This document shows positions 7,046 through 16,054 of a stretch of 18,733 nucleotides of DNA, piece by piece. The translations under genes were made by a program, and so were the position numbers. The notes under the pieces are model-generated. The model had not been told where the DNA came from. It searched no databases and saw only the letters and a list, made by a program, of their open reading frames with translations. The stretch is from an uncultured Clostridia bacterium (GTDB lineage: Bacteria; Bacillota; Clostridia; TANB77; CAG-508), in the NCBI GenBank assembly GCA_934154805.1, contig CAKPGM010000020.1:1-18733 (forward strand), read 5' to 3'. Numbering within the stretch: the stretch's first letter is position 1; the number at the start of each line of letters is the position of its first letter.

Positions 7046-7900
7046 ATGTATCAAATTATTGATGGTAAAGCACTTGCTAAAAAAATAAGAGAAAATCTAA
7101 GACAAGAAAATGATAAACTAAAGGAAAAGGGAATAACATCGAAATTAGCAGTAATATTAGTTGGAGATGATAGTGCTTCAAAAATATATGTAAGAAACAA
7201 AAGTAAAGCATGCCAAGATGTAGGAGTGGAGTATGAAGAAATTCTGTTAGATTCAAATACAACAATGGAAAAATTGCTAAATGTAATAGATGACCTAAAT
7301 AATAGAAAAGATATTAATGGGATATTATTACAGAGCCCAATACCAAGGGAGTTAGATATAAAGCAAGCATTTGAAAGAATAGATTATAGAAAAGATGTAG
7401 ATGGATTTAACCCTGTAAATGTAGGTAAGCTAATGATTGGTCAAGACTGTTTTATATCTTGTACACCTTATGGAATAATAAAAATGCTAGAAGAATATAA
7501 CATACCAATAGAAGGCAAACATGCAGTAGTAATAGGCAGAAGCAATATTGTTGGAAAACCACTTTCGCAATGTTTATTAAATAAAAATGCAACAATAACA
7601 ACTTGCCACTCGAAAACAGAAAACCTAAAAGATATAACAAAGACAGCAGATATATTAATTAGTGCTGTTGGAAAAGTAGATATGGTAACTGCAGATATGG
7701 TAAAAGAGGGTGCAACCGTAATTGATGTTGGAATGAATAGAAACACTGAAGGAAAACTCATGGGAGATGTGGATTTTGAGAATGTAAAAGAAAAAACATC
7801 ATATATTACACCTGTTCCTGGTGGCGTGGGTCCAATGACCATAGCAATGCTTATGAACAATGTTATAAAAGCAACTAAAAATCAAAATGGCATAATATAA
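7046..7900 (+). CDS. folD: Bifunctional methylenetetrahydrofolate dehydrogenase/cyclohydrolase
   Basis: FolD interconverts 5,10-methylene-, 5,10-methenyl- and 10-formyl-tetrahydrofolate using NADP. The 284-residue protein has the catalytic YxxxK with Lys52 (YVRNKSKAC), Gln96 in GILLQSPIP, Asp119 in KDVDGF, the dinucleotide-binding GRSNIVGKP and the C-terminal PGGVGPMT. In GILLQSPIP the usual VQLPLP has a serine after the glutamine; the glutamine itself is kept. I prefer the ATG at 7046, 8 bases after AGAGG (7033-7037). The in-frame TTG at 7040 is too close to that site. It is the second gene of metK-folD and ends at a terminator. Confidence 0.97.
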   Translation: MYQIIDGKALAKKIRENLRQENDKLKEKGITSKLAVILVGDDSASKIYVRNKSKACQDVGVEYEEILLDSNTTMEKLLNVIDDLNNRKDINGILLQSPIPRELDIKQAFERIDYRKDVDGFNPVNVGKLMIGQDCFISCTPYGIIKMLEEYNIPIEGKHAVVIGRSNIVGKPLSQCLLNKNATITTCHSKTENLKDITKTADILISAVGKVDMVTADMVKEGATVIDVGMNRNTEGKLMGDVDFENVKEKTSYITPVPGGVGPMTIAMLMNNVIKATKNQNGII

Positions 7901-7926
7901 TTTAATGAATTGAATAAAAATGATAT

Positions 7927-7970
7927 GGGGAATATTAAGCATATAAATGCTTTTATTCTCCTTGTTTTTT
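7927..7970 (+). terminator. Rho-independent terminator after folD
   Basis: GGGGAATA (7927-7934) pairs with TATTCTCC (7954-7961) with one G-U. The inner stem AAGCAT (7937-7942) pairs with ATGCTT (7947-7952) around ATAA. The sequence then runs TTG followed by TTTTTT. It closes metK-folD before dprA. Confidence 0.88.
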
Positions 7971-7996
7971 AGACTTATAAAGAAAGGAAAGTTGAT

Positions 7997-8896
7997 TTGG
8001 AAAGTATAGAGCAAAATAAATACTATATTTGGTTATCAAGTATAGATAAGCTTTCAACAAGAGAAAAAATTAAATTGCTAAATAAATACAAAGATCCTAA
8101 GATCTTATTTAATAAAACGAGAAAAGAATTAGAGGAGGAGTTGCTAGGCTATTTCGAAAATTTGAGTAAGATAATAAAAGAAATAACAAACTTATATTAT
8201 AAAATAAGATTAGAAATACATATTAAAAATATCAAAAAATATAAATTAGAAGTCGTATCATACAATGATAAAGAATATCCAGAACAATTGAAACATATTA
8301 GTGATTACCCAATATGTTTATATTGTAAAGGAAACATAGAATTATTAAATAAATCAAAGAAAATTGCTATAATAGGATGTAGAGACTATAGCAAATACGG
8401 CGAAAAAATAGCAAAAGAATTTGCATATAAATTAGCAAAAGAAAATATTGTTATAGTAAGCGGAGGTGCTAGAGGAATAGACTCATTTGCACATCAAGGG
8501 ACACTTAATGCAAATAAAGAAACGATAGCAGTATTAGGAAATGGAATAGATTACATATATCCGCCAGAAAACAAAAATCTAGAAGAACAGATATTACAAT
8601 ATAATGGGTTAATAGTATCTGAATATATAATCAGGACCAAACCAAGCAAATATACATTTCCTGCAAGAAATAGAATTATAAGTGGTATATCAGATGGAGT
8701 GTTAGTGATAGAAGCAAAAGAGAAAAGCGGAACATTAATAACGGTGGATTTTGCACTAGAACAAGGAAAAAATATATATGCAATTCCAGGAAATATAGAT
8801 AGCAAAAATGCTTTTGGGACTAATGAACTAATCAAGCAGGGAGCCAGACTTGTAACAATACCTGAAGAAATATTAGAAGATTTTAAACCTCAATAA
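7997..8896 (+). CDS. dprA: DNA processing protein DprA/Smf
   Basis: DprA binds incoming single-stranded DNA during transformation and loads RecA; homologues are also widespread in bacteria not known to be transformable. The 299-residue protein has a poorly conserved N-terminal region and a central Rossmann-like DprA domain: IIGCRDYSKYG (usually GSR), GGARGID at 156-162, VLGNGIDYIYPPEN, FPARNRIISGISDGVLVIEA, SGTLITVDFALEQG and IPGNI. The C-terminal winged helix seen in some family members is absent. The start is TTG at 7997, with AAAGGAAAG (7982-7990) just upstream and no better ATG. Genes often next to dprA (topA, hsdR-type or comM) are not here. Confidence 0.95.
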   Translation: MESIEQNKYYIWLSSIDKLSTREKIKLLNKYKDPKILFNKTRKELEEELLGYFENLSKIIKEITNLYYKIRLEIHIKNIKKYKLEVVSYNDKEYPEQLKHISDYPICLYCKGNIELLNKSKKIAIIGCRDYSKYGEKIAKEFAYKLAKENIVIVSGGARGIDSFAHQGTLNANKETIAVLGNGIDYIYPPENKNLEEQILQYNGLIVSEYIIRTKPSKYTFPARNRIISGISDGVLVIEAKEKSGTLITVDFALEQGKNIYAIPGNIDSKNAFGTNELIKQGARLVTIPEEILEDFKPQ

Positions 8897-8946
8897 GGAC
8901 TAGACAAAGAATAAAATATAAATTAAAAGAAATTTTATAAAAAGAT

Positions 8947-8975
8947 TTTACTTTTATTTAAATATGTAATATAAT
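8947..8975 (+). promoter_or_regulatory. Possible promoter of the pbp-cysS-ftsH-recG run
   Basis: TTTACT (8947-8952), a 17-base spacer and TATAAT (8970-8975), 40 bases before the pbp ATG. The -10 is perfect and the -35 weak. The stretch 8897-9015 after dprA shows no GC-containing terminator, so read-through from dprA is also possible. Confidence 0.5.
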
Positions 8976-9015
8976 AGTGGCATATATTGAAATAATTATA
9001 AGGAGGATTATTTTC

Positions 9016-11622
9016 ATGGGAAAATCCGCAAGAAAAAATGACAATAAAAGAACTAATACAAGGATAAACAAAAAAGAAAATCAAAATAAAGAAGATAAGA
9101 CAAAAAAGAAAGGATTTTGGAAAAGACATAAGATATTAGCTAGATTCCTAAAAATAGTTATTATTCTTTGCTTACTATTATTTATAGTAGGTGTAGGAAT
9201 AATAGTAGCAATATTTAACAGTGACCAATGGAATATGACAGAAAGTGACTTAACATATGACAACATTAATACTGTTATTTATGATGCAGAGGGAAACGAA
9301 ATAGCTAATATGGCTGGAACAGAAAGAAGAAAAGTTGTTCCACTAAGTGAAATACCAAAATATCTTCAAGATGCATATATATCAATTGAAGACGAAAGAT
9401 TTGAGAAACACAAAGGTGTAGATCTAAAAAGAACCTTAGCAGTTACTGTAAAATACATATTACATAAAGGAAATTCTTCATCTGGTGGAGGAAGTACAAT
9501 TACCCAACAAACAGTAAAGAACTTTTTGAATGACAAAGACGATTCTGGATTAGGCGGAATAAAAAGAAAAATCAGAGAAATGTCTAGAGCGATTAAGCTA
9601 GAAAAACAATTATCTAAAAGTCAAATATTAGAGCTATATCTAAACTTGATATTTGTTGGAGGCCCTGGAATACACGGAGTAGAACTTGGCTCACAGTACT
9701 ATTTCAATAAATCTGTAAAAGATTTGGATTTAGCAGAATGTGCCTTCTTGGCAGGAATAAATAACGCACCAAATAGCTATAACCCTTTTGATGAAAAAGA
9801 TAATTCTGACTTAATAAAAAGAAGAACAAAAACAGTTCTTGCAAAGATGAAAGAATTAGGAAAGATTACAGAAGAAGAATATAATACTGCAAAAGACGAA
9901 GTAGAAGCAGGATTAAAATTTGAACAAGGTGAAACAACAACAAATGTATCAATGTCATACCTTGCAAGAGCAGCATTTAATCAAGTTGTAAAAGATTATG
10001 CAAAAGAAAAAGAGATAGATGAAAAGACAGCAGCATCACTTATAGAAGGAAAAGGATACAGAATATACACTACACAGAACTCAAGTATACAAGCAAATTT
10101 AGAAGAAGTATATAGAAGTGGTGATTACGTATATCCAGGAAATAAAAAGGATTCTGAAGGAAACTTAATAAATGCACATACTCAATCAGCAATGGTTGTT
10201 ATAGATCACAAAACTGGTTATGTTGTTGGTTGTATGGGAGGACTTGGAGATGATGTTGACTCAAATGGACTAAACAGAGCAACGCAATCTGCAAGACAAC
10301 CAGGATCATCAATGAAACCAATAGCCTCTATTGCACCAGCATTAGAAGCAGGAATAATAAATGCAGCAACAATATATGATGAGTCATCTACAAGCTTTGG
10401 AAATTATCATCCAACAAATTCAAGAGCAGGATTAATTACTGTAAGAAAAGCAATAGAAATATCTGCAAATACGACAGAATGTAAAATAATGTCTGAACTT
10501 GGACCAAGAAATTCAATAGAATTCTTAAGAAAAATGGGAATAACTACATTAGTTACTGCTGATGAAAATTCAGAACATAATGATGAAAACTTACCAATGG
10601 TACTTGGAGGACTAACAATAGGAATTTCACCATTGGAAATGGCGGGAGCATATGCAACAATAGCAAATGATGGAGTTTATATAACACCAACTTTCTATAC
10701 AAAAGTTGAAGACTCTTCAGGAAATGTAATACTAGAAGCTAAACAAGAAAAAACAAGAGTTATGTCAGAAGCAAACGCATTTATAGAAAAATCAATACTA
10801 ACAGGTCCAGTAATAGGAGCAGGCGGAACAGCAAGTAGATGTAAAATACCAAATCAAGAGACAGCAGGAAAAACAGGAACAACAACATCAAATGTAGACA
10901 GATGGTTCTGTGGATTTACATCATATTATACAGCAGCTACTTGGTATGGATATGACAGAAATCAAGAACGTCTAACTGGTTCTGCAAATGCAACAAACAG
11001 ATCATGTCAATTATGGGCAGCTGTAATGAAGAAAATTCATGCAGATTTACCAGAATCAAGTTTCACAAAACCAAGCAATGTAGTAACTGCTAGAATTTGT
11101 TTGCAGTCTGGAAAAGTAGCAACAGAAGCTTGTAGTAAAACTTATACAGAATATTTTGTAAAAGGAACTATTCCATCAGATTGTGAAGGACATACAAAAT
11201 TAACAATATGTACAGACACAGGAAAAATAGCAACAGAACACTGTCCAAACAAAGAAGAAAAAAGCTATACTAAAAAACCAGAAAAAGAAGAGTCAACATT
11301 ATGGCGTACAGACGAAGGCGACAAGTATGACATACCAACAGAAACTTGTGATGTTCATACAGTTAAGACAGTTAAAATGCCAAATGTTGTTGGTAAAAGC
11401 AAAGATGAAGCTATGAAAATATTAAAAGATTTAGGATTAAAAGTAACAATAGAAACAAAAAAATCTAGTAAAGAAGATGGAGAAGTCTTAGAACAAAGCA
11501 AATCAGAGGGCACAGTCCTTAAAGCAGGAGATTCGGTTACAATAACAGTAAGCAAAAAATCAGGAGAAGATACACCTGAGAATGTCATAAAACCGGATAA
11601 TCCAGAAAACACAGAGATTTAA
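9016..11622 (+). CDS. Class A penicillin-binding protein (PBP1A type) with C-terminal PASTA domain
   Basis: A bifunctional peptidoglycan synthase: glycosyltransferase plus transpeptidase, anchored in the membrane. The 868-residue protein has a lysine-rich cytoplasmic tail and one membrane helix near residues 43-68. The GT51 domain shows EDERFEKHKGVD (catalytic Glu125), GGSTITQQ and RKIREMSRAIKLE. The transpeptidase has SSMK with nucleophile Ser431, SAN at 483-485 and KTGT at 619-622. A linker follows with two cysteine-bounded repeats (SGKVATEAC and TGKIATEHC), then one PASTA domain from about residue 786 (MPNVVGKSKDEA). I chose the ATG at 9016, 9 bases after AGGAGG (9001-9006); the in-frame ATG at 8977 lacks such a site. 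It heads a tight gene run, with cysS starting 16 bases later. Confidence 0.96.
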   Translation: MGKSARKNDNKRTNTRINKKENQNKEDKTKKKGFWKRHKILARFLKIVIILCLLLFIVGVGIIVAIFNSDQWNMTESDLTYDNINTVIYDAEGNEIANMAGTERRKVVPLSEIPKYLQDAYISIEDERFEKHKGVDLKRTLAVTVKYILHKGNSSSGGGSTITQQTVKNFLNDKDDSGLGGIKRKIREMSRAIKLEKQLSKSQILELYLNLIFVGGPGIHGVELGSQYYFNKSVKDLDLAECAFLAGINNAPNSYNPFDEKDNSDLIKRRTKTVLAKMKELGKITEEEYNTAKDEVEAGLKFEQGETTTNVSMSYLARAAFNQVVKDYAKEKEIDEKTAASLIEGKGYRIYTTQNSSIQANLEEVYRSGDYVYPGNKKDSEGNLINAHTQSAMVVIDHKTGYVVGCMGGLGDDVDSNGLNRATQSARQPGSSMKPIASIAPALEAGIINAATIYDESSTSFGNYHPTNSRAGLITVRKAIEISANTTECKIMSELGPRNSIEFLRKMGITTLVTADENSEHNDENLPMVLGGLTIGISPLEMAGAYATIANDGVYITPTFYTKVEDSSGNVILEAKQEKTRVMSEANAFIEKSILTGPVIGAGGTASRCKIPNQETAGKTGTTTSNVDRWFCGFTSYYTAATWYGYDRNQERLTGSANATNRSCQLWAAVMKKIHADLPESSFTKPSNVVTARICLQSGKVATEACSKTYTEYFVKGTIPSDCEGHTKLTICTDTGKIATEHCPNKEEKSYTKKPEKEESTLWRTDEGDKYDIPTETCDVHTVKTVKMPNVVGKSKDEAMKILKDLGLKVTIETKKSSKEDGEVLEQSKSEGTVLKAGDSVTITVSKKSGEDTPENVIKPDNPENTEI

Positions 11623-11638
11623 AGGAGAAGATTAATTA

Positions 11639-13051
11639 ATGGAATTAAGTTTTTATAATACTCTTTCAAAAGAAAAAGAGAAATTTGTTCCAATAGAAAA
11701 AAATAAAGTAAGAATGTATAGTTGTGGACCTACAGTCTACAGCTATGCACATATTGGAAATTTTAGAACTTATGTATTTGTTGATACTCTAAGAAGAGTA
11801 ATAAAATATAATGGGTTTGAGTTAAAACACGTAATGAATATAACAGACGTAGGACACTTAGAGTCTGATGCTGATGAAGGCGAAGATAAAATGGAAAAAG
11901 CTGCAAGAAAAGAAAATAGAGATCCTTACGAGATAGCAAAATTCTATACAGATGCCTTCTTAAAAGATATGGATAGACTAAATATTCAAAGACCAGAAAT
12001 CATCACAAAGGCAACAGACAACATAGAGCAGATGATAGAATATGTGCAAGAAATAATAAAAAATGGTTATGCTTATGAAACAAGCAAAGGTATATACTTT
12101 GATATATCAAAATTAGATAAATATCCAGTATTATCAAATAGATGCCTAGAAGATCAAATAGCTGGAGCAAGAGTTGATGTTGATCCAGAAAAGAAAAATC
12201 CATACGACTTTGCATTATGGATTAAAGCACCAGAAAACCATATAATGAAATGGGAAAGCCCTTGGGGACTTTCATATCCGGGTTGGCATTTGGAATGTTC
12301 TACAATGGGAAGAAGATTCTTAGGAGAAGTATTTGACATTCATACAGGAGGAGTAGATCATATTCCTACACATCACGAAAATGAAATAGCACAAGCAAAA
12401 GGTGCAACTGGCAAAATACCAGCAAAAATATGGATGCACTGCGAATATCTACTAGTAGACAATGGAAAAATGTCAAAGAGCTTAGGAAACACATACACAA
12501 TATCACAATTACAAGAAAAAGGTATAGCGCCACTAGCATTTAGACTATTCTGTTTCACATCACATTATAGAAATAAATTAAACTTTACTTTTGAAGGAGC
12601 TTATGGAGCACAAAAAGCATTAGAAAGATTATATGATGGTTATGTAAAAAATACAAATGGAACTGACATAGTAGAAGAGAGCGTAATAAAAGAATACAAA
12701 GACAAATTTGATAACTTTGTAAATGATGATATGAATATTCCTGGTGCTATGAGTGTAGTCTGGGAAGTTGTTAGAAATGCTAAGAAATCTAGTCAATTTA
12801 GTAAGCTATTATTAGAATTCGACAAAGTCTTAGGGTTGGATATTATAAATTCTGAAAAATATTTAGAAGAATTTAAGAATAGCCAAGCAGAAGAATTGCC
12901 AGATGAAATAAAAGAATTAGTAGAGCAAAGAAAACAAGCAAGAGCAAATAAAGACTGGAATAAATCAGACGAATTAAGAGATTTAATAATTAGCAAGGGC
13001 TACAGCATAAAAGATACCAAAGATGGAATAATAGTAAAAAAAGAATTATAA
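11639..13051 (+). CDS. cysS: Cysteinyl-tRNA synthetase
   Basis: It charges tRNA-Cys with cysteine in the cytoplasm. The 470-residue class I synthetase has HIGN at 38-41 and KMSKS at 277-281. Zinc ligands fit the family spacing: Cys29 (YSCGPTVY), Cys220 (LECSTMG), His245 and Glu249 (HHENE). The adenylation region and C-terminal anticodon-binding helices (QRKQARANKDWNKSDELRD) are complete. AAAGGAG (11621-11627) overlaps the stop of the preceding pbp gene, which suggests co-transcription and possible translational coupling. Confidence 0.98.
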   Translation: MELSFYNTLSKEKEKFVPIEKNKVRMYSCGPTVYSYAHIGNFRTYVFVDTLRRVIKYNGFELKHVMNITDVGHLESDADEGEDKMEKAARKENRDPYEIAKFYTDAFLKDMDRLNIQRPEIITKATDNIEQMIEYVQEIIKNGYAYETSKGIYFDISKLDKYPVLSNRCLEDQIAGARVDVDPEKKNPYDFALWIKAPENHIMKWESPWGLSYPGWHLECSTMGRRFLGEVFDIHTGGVDHIPTHHENEIAQAKGATGKIPAKIWMHCEYLLVDNGKMSKSLGNTYTISQLQEKGIAPLAFRLFCFTSHYRNKLNFTFEGAYGAQKALERLYDGYVKNTNGTDIVEESVIKEYKDKFDNFVNDDMNIPGAMSVVWEVVRNAKKSSQFSKLLLEFDKVLGLDIINSEKYLEEFKNSQAEELPDEIKELVEQRKQARANKDWNKSDELRDLIISKGYSIKDTKDGIIVKKEL

Positions 13052-13072
13052 TAAATTTTTGAGGAGAACTGT

Positions 13073-14140
13073 ATGAACACAAACAGCAAAAAAATAAAAA
13101 AAGAAGGATTTTTTAAGGCTTTTATAAAAAGTATAAAAGATTTTGATAAATATGAAGATTTTGCATTAGACAGCATAGGAAAAACAACTATGTATTTGTT
13201 TAAGTTAATTGCGATATTTACAGTTATTGTGGCAGTTTTGACAACTTACAGGTTCTCCAAAGCTTTAAATAAAGTATCGGAATATTACGATAGCAATATT
13301 TCACAATTATCTTACAAAAATGGAATACTTGAAGTAAACAATAATCAAAAATTAGAAACAAATATAGAAGAAGTCTATCAAAATGTAACAATAGATACTT
13401 CTGAACTAACAGATGAACAAATAGAAGCATATAAAAAAGAGCTACAAGAAAAAAGCAATGGATTTTTATTATTAAGAGATAAGATTTTATATAAAAATGA
13501 AATGGTAAATGGAATAACAGAAGGAACTTATCAAGAGATTCTAGAGAAATATAATATACAAACTATGGACAAGCAAACTATACCAGATATTATAAATGGT
13601 AATAAAGTAAAAATATATGCAGTGATACTTGTTACTACATTTATATATATGATAGCAATATATTTTGTTAGTGTTCTATTAGACGCATTAGCATTAGGAG
13701 TATTAGGATTCGTATTAGCTAGATGTGTAAGAATGAAATTAAGATATGGAGCAGCATTTAGTGTGGCAGTTCATTCTTTAACACTTCCAATTGTACTAAA
13801 TATTATATACGCAATAATAAAAGAATTCACAGGTTGTACAGTAAGATACTTTCAAACAATGTATACAGCAATTGCGTGTATCTATGTAGTTACTTCAATA
13901 CTTATAATTAGATCTGACTATATTAAAAGACAAAACGAAGTAGAAAAAATAAAATCAGTTCAAGAGAAAGTAAGAGAAGAACTAGAGCAACAAAGACAAA
14001 AAGAAGAAGACGAAGAAGCTAAGAGAAAAGAAGAGAAAGAAAAGGAAAATCAAAAAAAGAAAGAAAAAAAGCAGAAAAAAGATAAAGACGAAAAAGATAT
14101 TCCAAATATAGGTAGTAAACCTGAAGGAAGCAATGTTTAA
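13073..14140 (+). CDS. DUF1189-type multi-pass membrane protein with charged C-terminal tail
   Basis: The 355-residue protein of unknown function resembles the DUF1189 family by its start (FFKAFIKSIKDFDKYEDFA) and layout. One membrane helix lies at about 41-58. A region of about 120 residues, probably outside the cell, follows, then three to four hydrophobic helices at about 180-280. The cytoplasmic tail (about 284-355) is extremely rich in Lys, Glu and Gln and is probably coiled or disordered. The start ATG has GAGGAG (13061-13066) upstream. It sits between cysS and ftsH with gaps of 21 and 17 bases, so it belongs to this transcript. A link with FtsH in membrane protein quality control is only suggested by position. 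I do not know its activity. Confidence 0.8.
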   Translation: MNTNSKKIKKEGFFKAFIKSIKDFDKYEDFALDSIGKTTMYLFKLIAIFTVIVAVLTTYRFSKALNKVSEYYDSNISQLSYKNGILEVNNNQKLETNIEEVYQNVTIDTSELTDEQIEAYKKELQEKSNGFLLLRDKILYKNEMVNGITEGTYQEILEKYNIQTMDKQTIPDIINGNKVKIYAVILVTTFIYMIAIYFVSVLLDALALGVLGFVLARCVRMKLRYGAAFSVAVHSLTLPIVLNIIYAIIKEFTGCTVRYFQTMYTAIACIYVVTSILIIRSDYIKRQNEVEKIKSVQEKVREELEQQRQKEEDEEAKRKEEKEKENQKKKEKKQKKDKDEKDIPNIGSKPEGSNV

Positions 14141-14157
14141 GAAAGGAGTAACTAAAG

Positions 14158-15993
14158 TTGAGTAAAAAGAACGATAATAGCAAAAATAGAAAACAAAATG
14201 ATAACAAAGATAAAAACAAGAAGATACTTTTGTATATCTTAATAGCAACATTATCAGTAGTATTAGTAGCATCAATAATTTATGGAGTAATTAAAGATAA
14301 TAAAGACAAAGATGTAATAAAGGAAAATGAATTAGCTTATACAGATTTGGTAAAACAAATAGATGAGGGTAATGTAGAAAAGGTAAGAATGACAATCGGA
14401 AGCACAGCTGTTAAAGTAAACTTAAAAGGAGAAGAAAAACCAAAAACAGCGATAATACCAAGTACTCAAGCTTTTGTTGAGCTTGTACAAAACAAAAAAC
14501 TAGAAGGTAATGAAATAGAATTAGTACAAGTAAAACCAAATTTCTTACTTACATTAGGAGATAAGATATTTACTATATTACCAACCGTATTAATGGCAAT
14601 ACTATTTGTATTATTAATAAAAATGCAAGGACTAGAAGGAAAAGGTAAATTTTATGATGCGACAGAAGAGAATGTAAAAACAACATTTGATGATGTTGCC
14701 GGACTAGATGAAGAAAAACAAGAAATGATAGAAATAGTAAGTTTCTTAAAGAATCCAGAAGAATTCTATAAAATGGGTGCAAAGATTCCAAAGGGAGTAT
14801 TGCTATGTGGAAAACCTGGAACAGGAAAGACTTTAATAGCAAAAGCAATAGCAGGAGAAGCAAATGTTCCATTTATAACAATGAATGGTTCTGAATTTAC
14901 AGAAATGTTTGCAGGACTAGGTGCTTCAAGAGTAAGAAAGTTATTTGAAAAAGCAAAAAAAGCTGCCCCTGCAATAATATTTATAGATGAAATAGATGCT
15001 GTTGGATCAAAGAGATCGGAAGGTGGAAGTGCAGCTGATATAGACAATAACCAAACATTAAACCAATTATTAGTTGAAATGGATGGTTTTGATTCTGACA
15101 ATACAGTAATAGTACTAGCTGCAACAAATAGACCAGAAATGCTAGACCAAGCATTGTTAAGACCTGGAAGATTTGACAGACAAATAACAATCGCACTTCC
15201 AGATATGAATGGAAGAGAGGCAATCTTAAAAATACATGCAAAAGACAAAAAGTTAGCTCCAGATGTGGATTTAAGAGCAATAGCAGGAGATACTGCAGGA
15301 TTTACAGGAGCAGAGCTTGCTAACATATTAAATGAAGCTGCAATAATTGCAACAATAAACAAAGAAAAAGCAATAACAAATAAAGATATAGATGATGCTT
15401 TAAAGAAAGTAACTGTCGGTGTAGAAAAACATAGCAGAATAATGTCTGATAAAGACAAGAGAATAACTGCATATCACGAAGCAGGACATGCTATAGTAAG
15501 CAGATTCTTAGAAACACAAAAAGATATAAAAGAAGTATCTATAATTCCAAGAGGAGTTGCTGGTGGATATACAATGTATAAAACCAACGAAGATAAATAT
15601 TATATATCTAAAACAGAAATGCTAGAAAAAATGATTGCTTTACTAGGTGGAAGAGCAGCAGAAAAAATAATTATAAATGACATCTCAACAGGAGCAAGCA
15701 ATGACCTAGAAGTAGCTACAAATGTAGCAAAAGATATGATTATAGTATATGGAATGAGTGATAAATTAGGTCCTATTAGTATAAACGTAGAAAGAGATCC
15801 ATATCAAATGCAATTATATGGAAACAATATGGAAAATGAAATAGGTCAAGAAGTAAGAACAATGGTTGATAATGCATATATCAAAGCACAAACCATATTA
15901 TTAGAACATATAGACAAATTACACGAACTAGCAAATTTATTAATAGAAAAAGAAGTTATATCTTCAGAGGAATTTAATAAATTATTTGAATAA
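14158..15993 (+). CDS. ftsH: ATP-dependent zinc metalloprotease FtsH
   Basis: A membrane-anchored hexameric AAA+ protease that extracts and degrades membrane and short-lived cytoplasmic proteins. The 611-residue protein has membrane helices at about 23-45 and 136-156 flanking a small outer domain. Walker A is GKPGTGKT at 218-225, where the family usually has GPPGTGKT. Walker B is IIFIDEIDA, and the second region of homology (ATNRPEMLDQALLRPGRFDR) is intact. The pore segment reads EMFAGLGASRVR, keeping the aromatic residue but with Ala for the usual Val. The zinc site is HEAGH at 440-444. The start is TTG at 14158, with AAAGGAG at 14142-14148. It is full length and probably active. Confidence 0.97.
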   Translation: MSKKNDNSKNRKQNDNKDKNKKILLYILIATLSVVLVASIIYGVIKDNKDKDVIKENELAYTDLVKQIDEGNVEKVRMTIGSTAVKVNLKGEEKPKTAIIPSTQAFVELVQNKKLEGNEIELVQVKPNFLLTLGDKIFTILPTVLMAILFVLLIKMQGLEGKGKFYDATEENVKTTFDDVAGLDEEKQEMIEIVSFLKNPEEFYKMGAKIPKGVLLCGKPGTGKTLIAKAIAGEANVPFITMNGSEFTEMFAGLGASRVRKLFEKAKKAAPAIIFIDEIDAVGSKRSEGGSAADIDNNQTLNQLLVEMDGFDSDNTVIVLAATNRPEMLDQALLRPGRFDRQITIALPDMNGREAILKIHAKDKKLAPDVDLRAIAGDTAGFTGAELANILNEAAIIATINKEKAITNKDIDDALKKVTVGVEKHSRIMSDKDKRITAYHEAGHAIVSRFLETQKDIKEVSIIPRGVAGGYTMYKTNEDKYYISKTEMLEKMIALLGGRAAEKIIINDISTGASNDLEVATNVAKDMIIVYGMSDKLGPISINVERDPYQMQLYGNNMENEIGQEVRTMVDNAYIKAQTILLEHIDKLHELANLLIEKEVISSEEFNKLFE

Positions 15994-15997
15994 AAAC

Positions 15998-16029
15998 TTC
16001 GCCCAAGAGGAAAATACCTCTTGGGCGAA
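15998..16029 (+). repeat. Intergenic hairpin after ftsH (TTCGCCCAA family, copy 2)
   Basis: A perfect 13-bp stem, TTCGCCCAAGAGG (15998-16010) with CCTCTTGGGCGAA (16017-16029), encloses a 6-base loop. It begins 4 bases after the ftsH stop. No T-run follows on the + strand, but the A-run before it would act as a T-run on the other strand. The nine outer base pairs are the same as in the hairpin after dnaK. It may be a partial terminator or an mRNA-stability element between ftsH and recG. Confidence 0.75.
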
Positions 16030-16054
16030 AGAATATAAAATATAGGAAGTAAAT

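Noticed and set aside
14766..15458. A 230-residue minus-strand ORF opposite ftsH
   Set aside because: It is antisense to the conserved AAA domain, with low-complexity composition typical of a shadow ORF and no ribosome binding site context that I trust.
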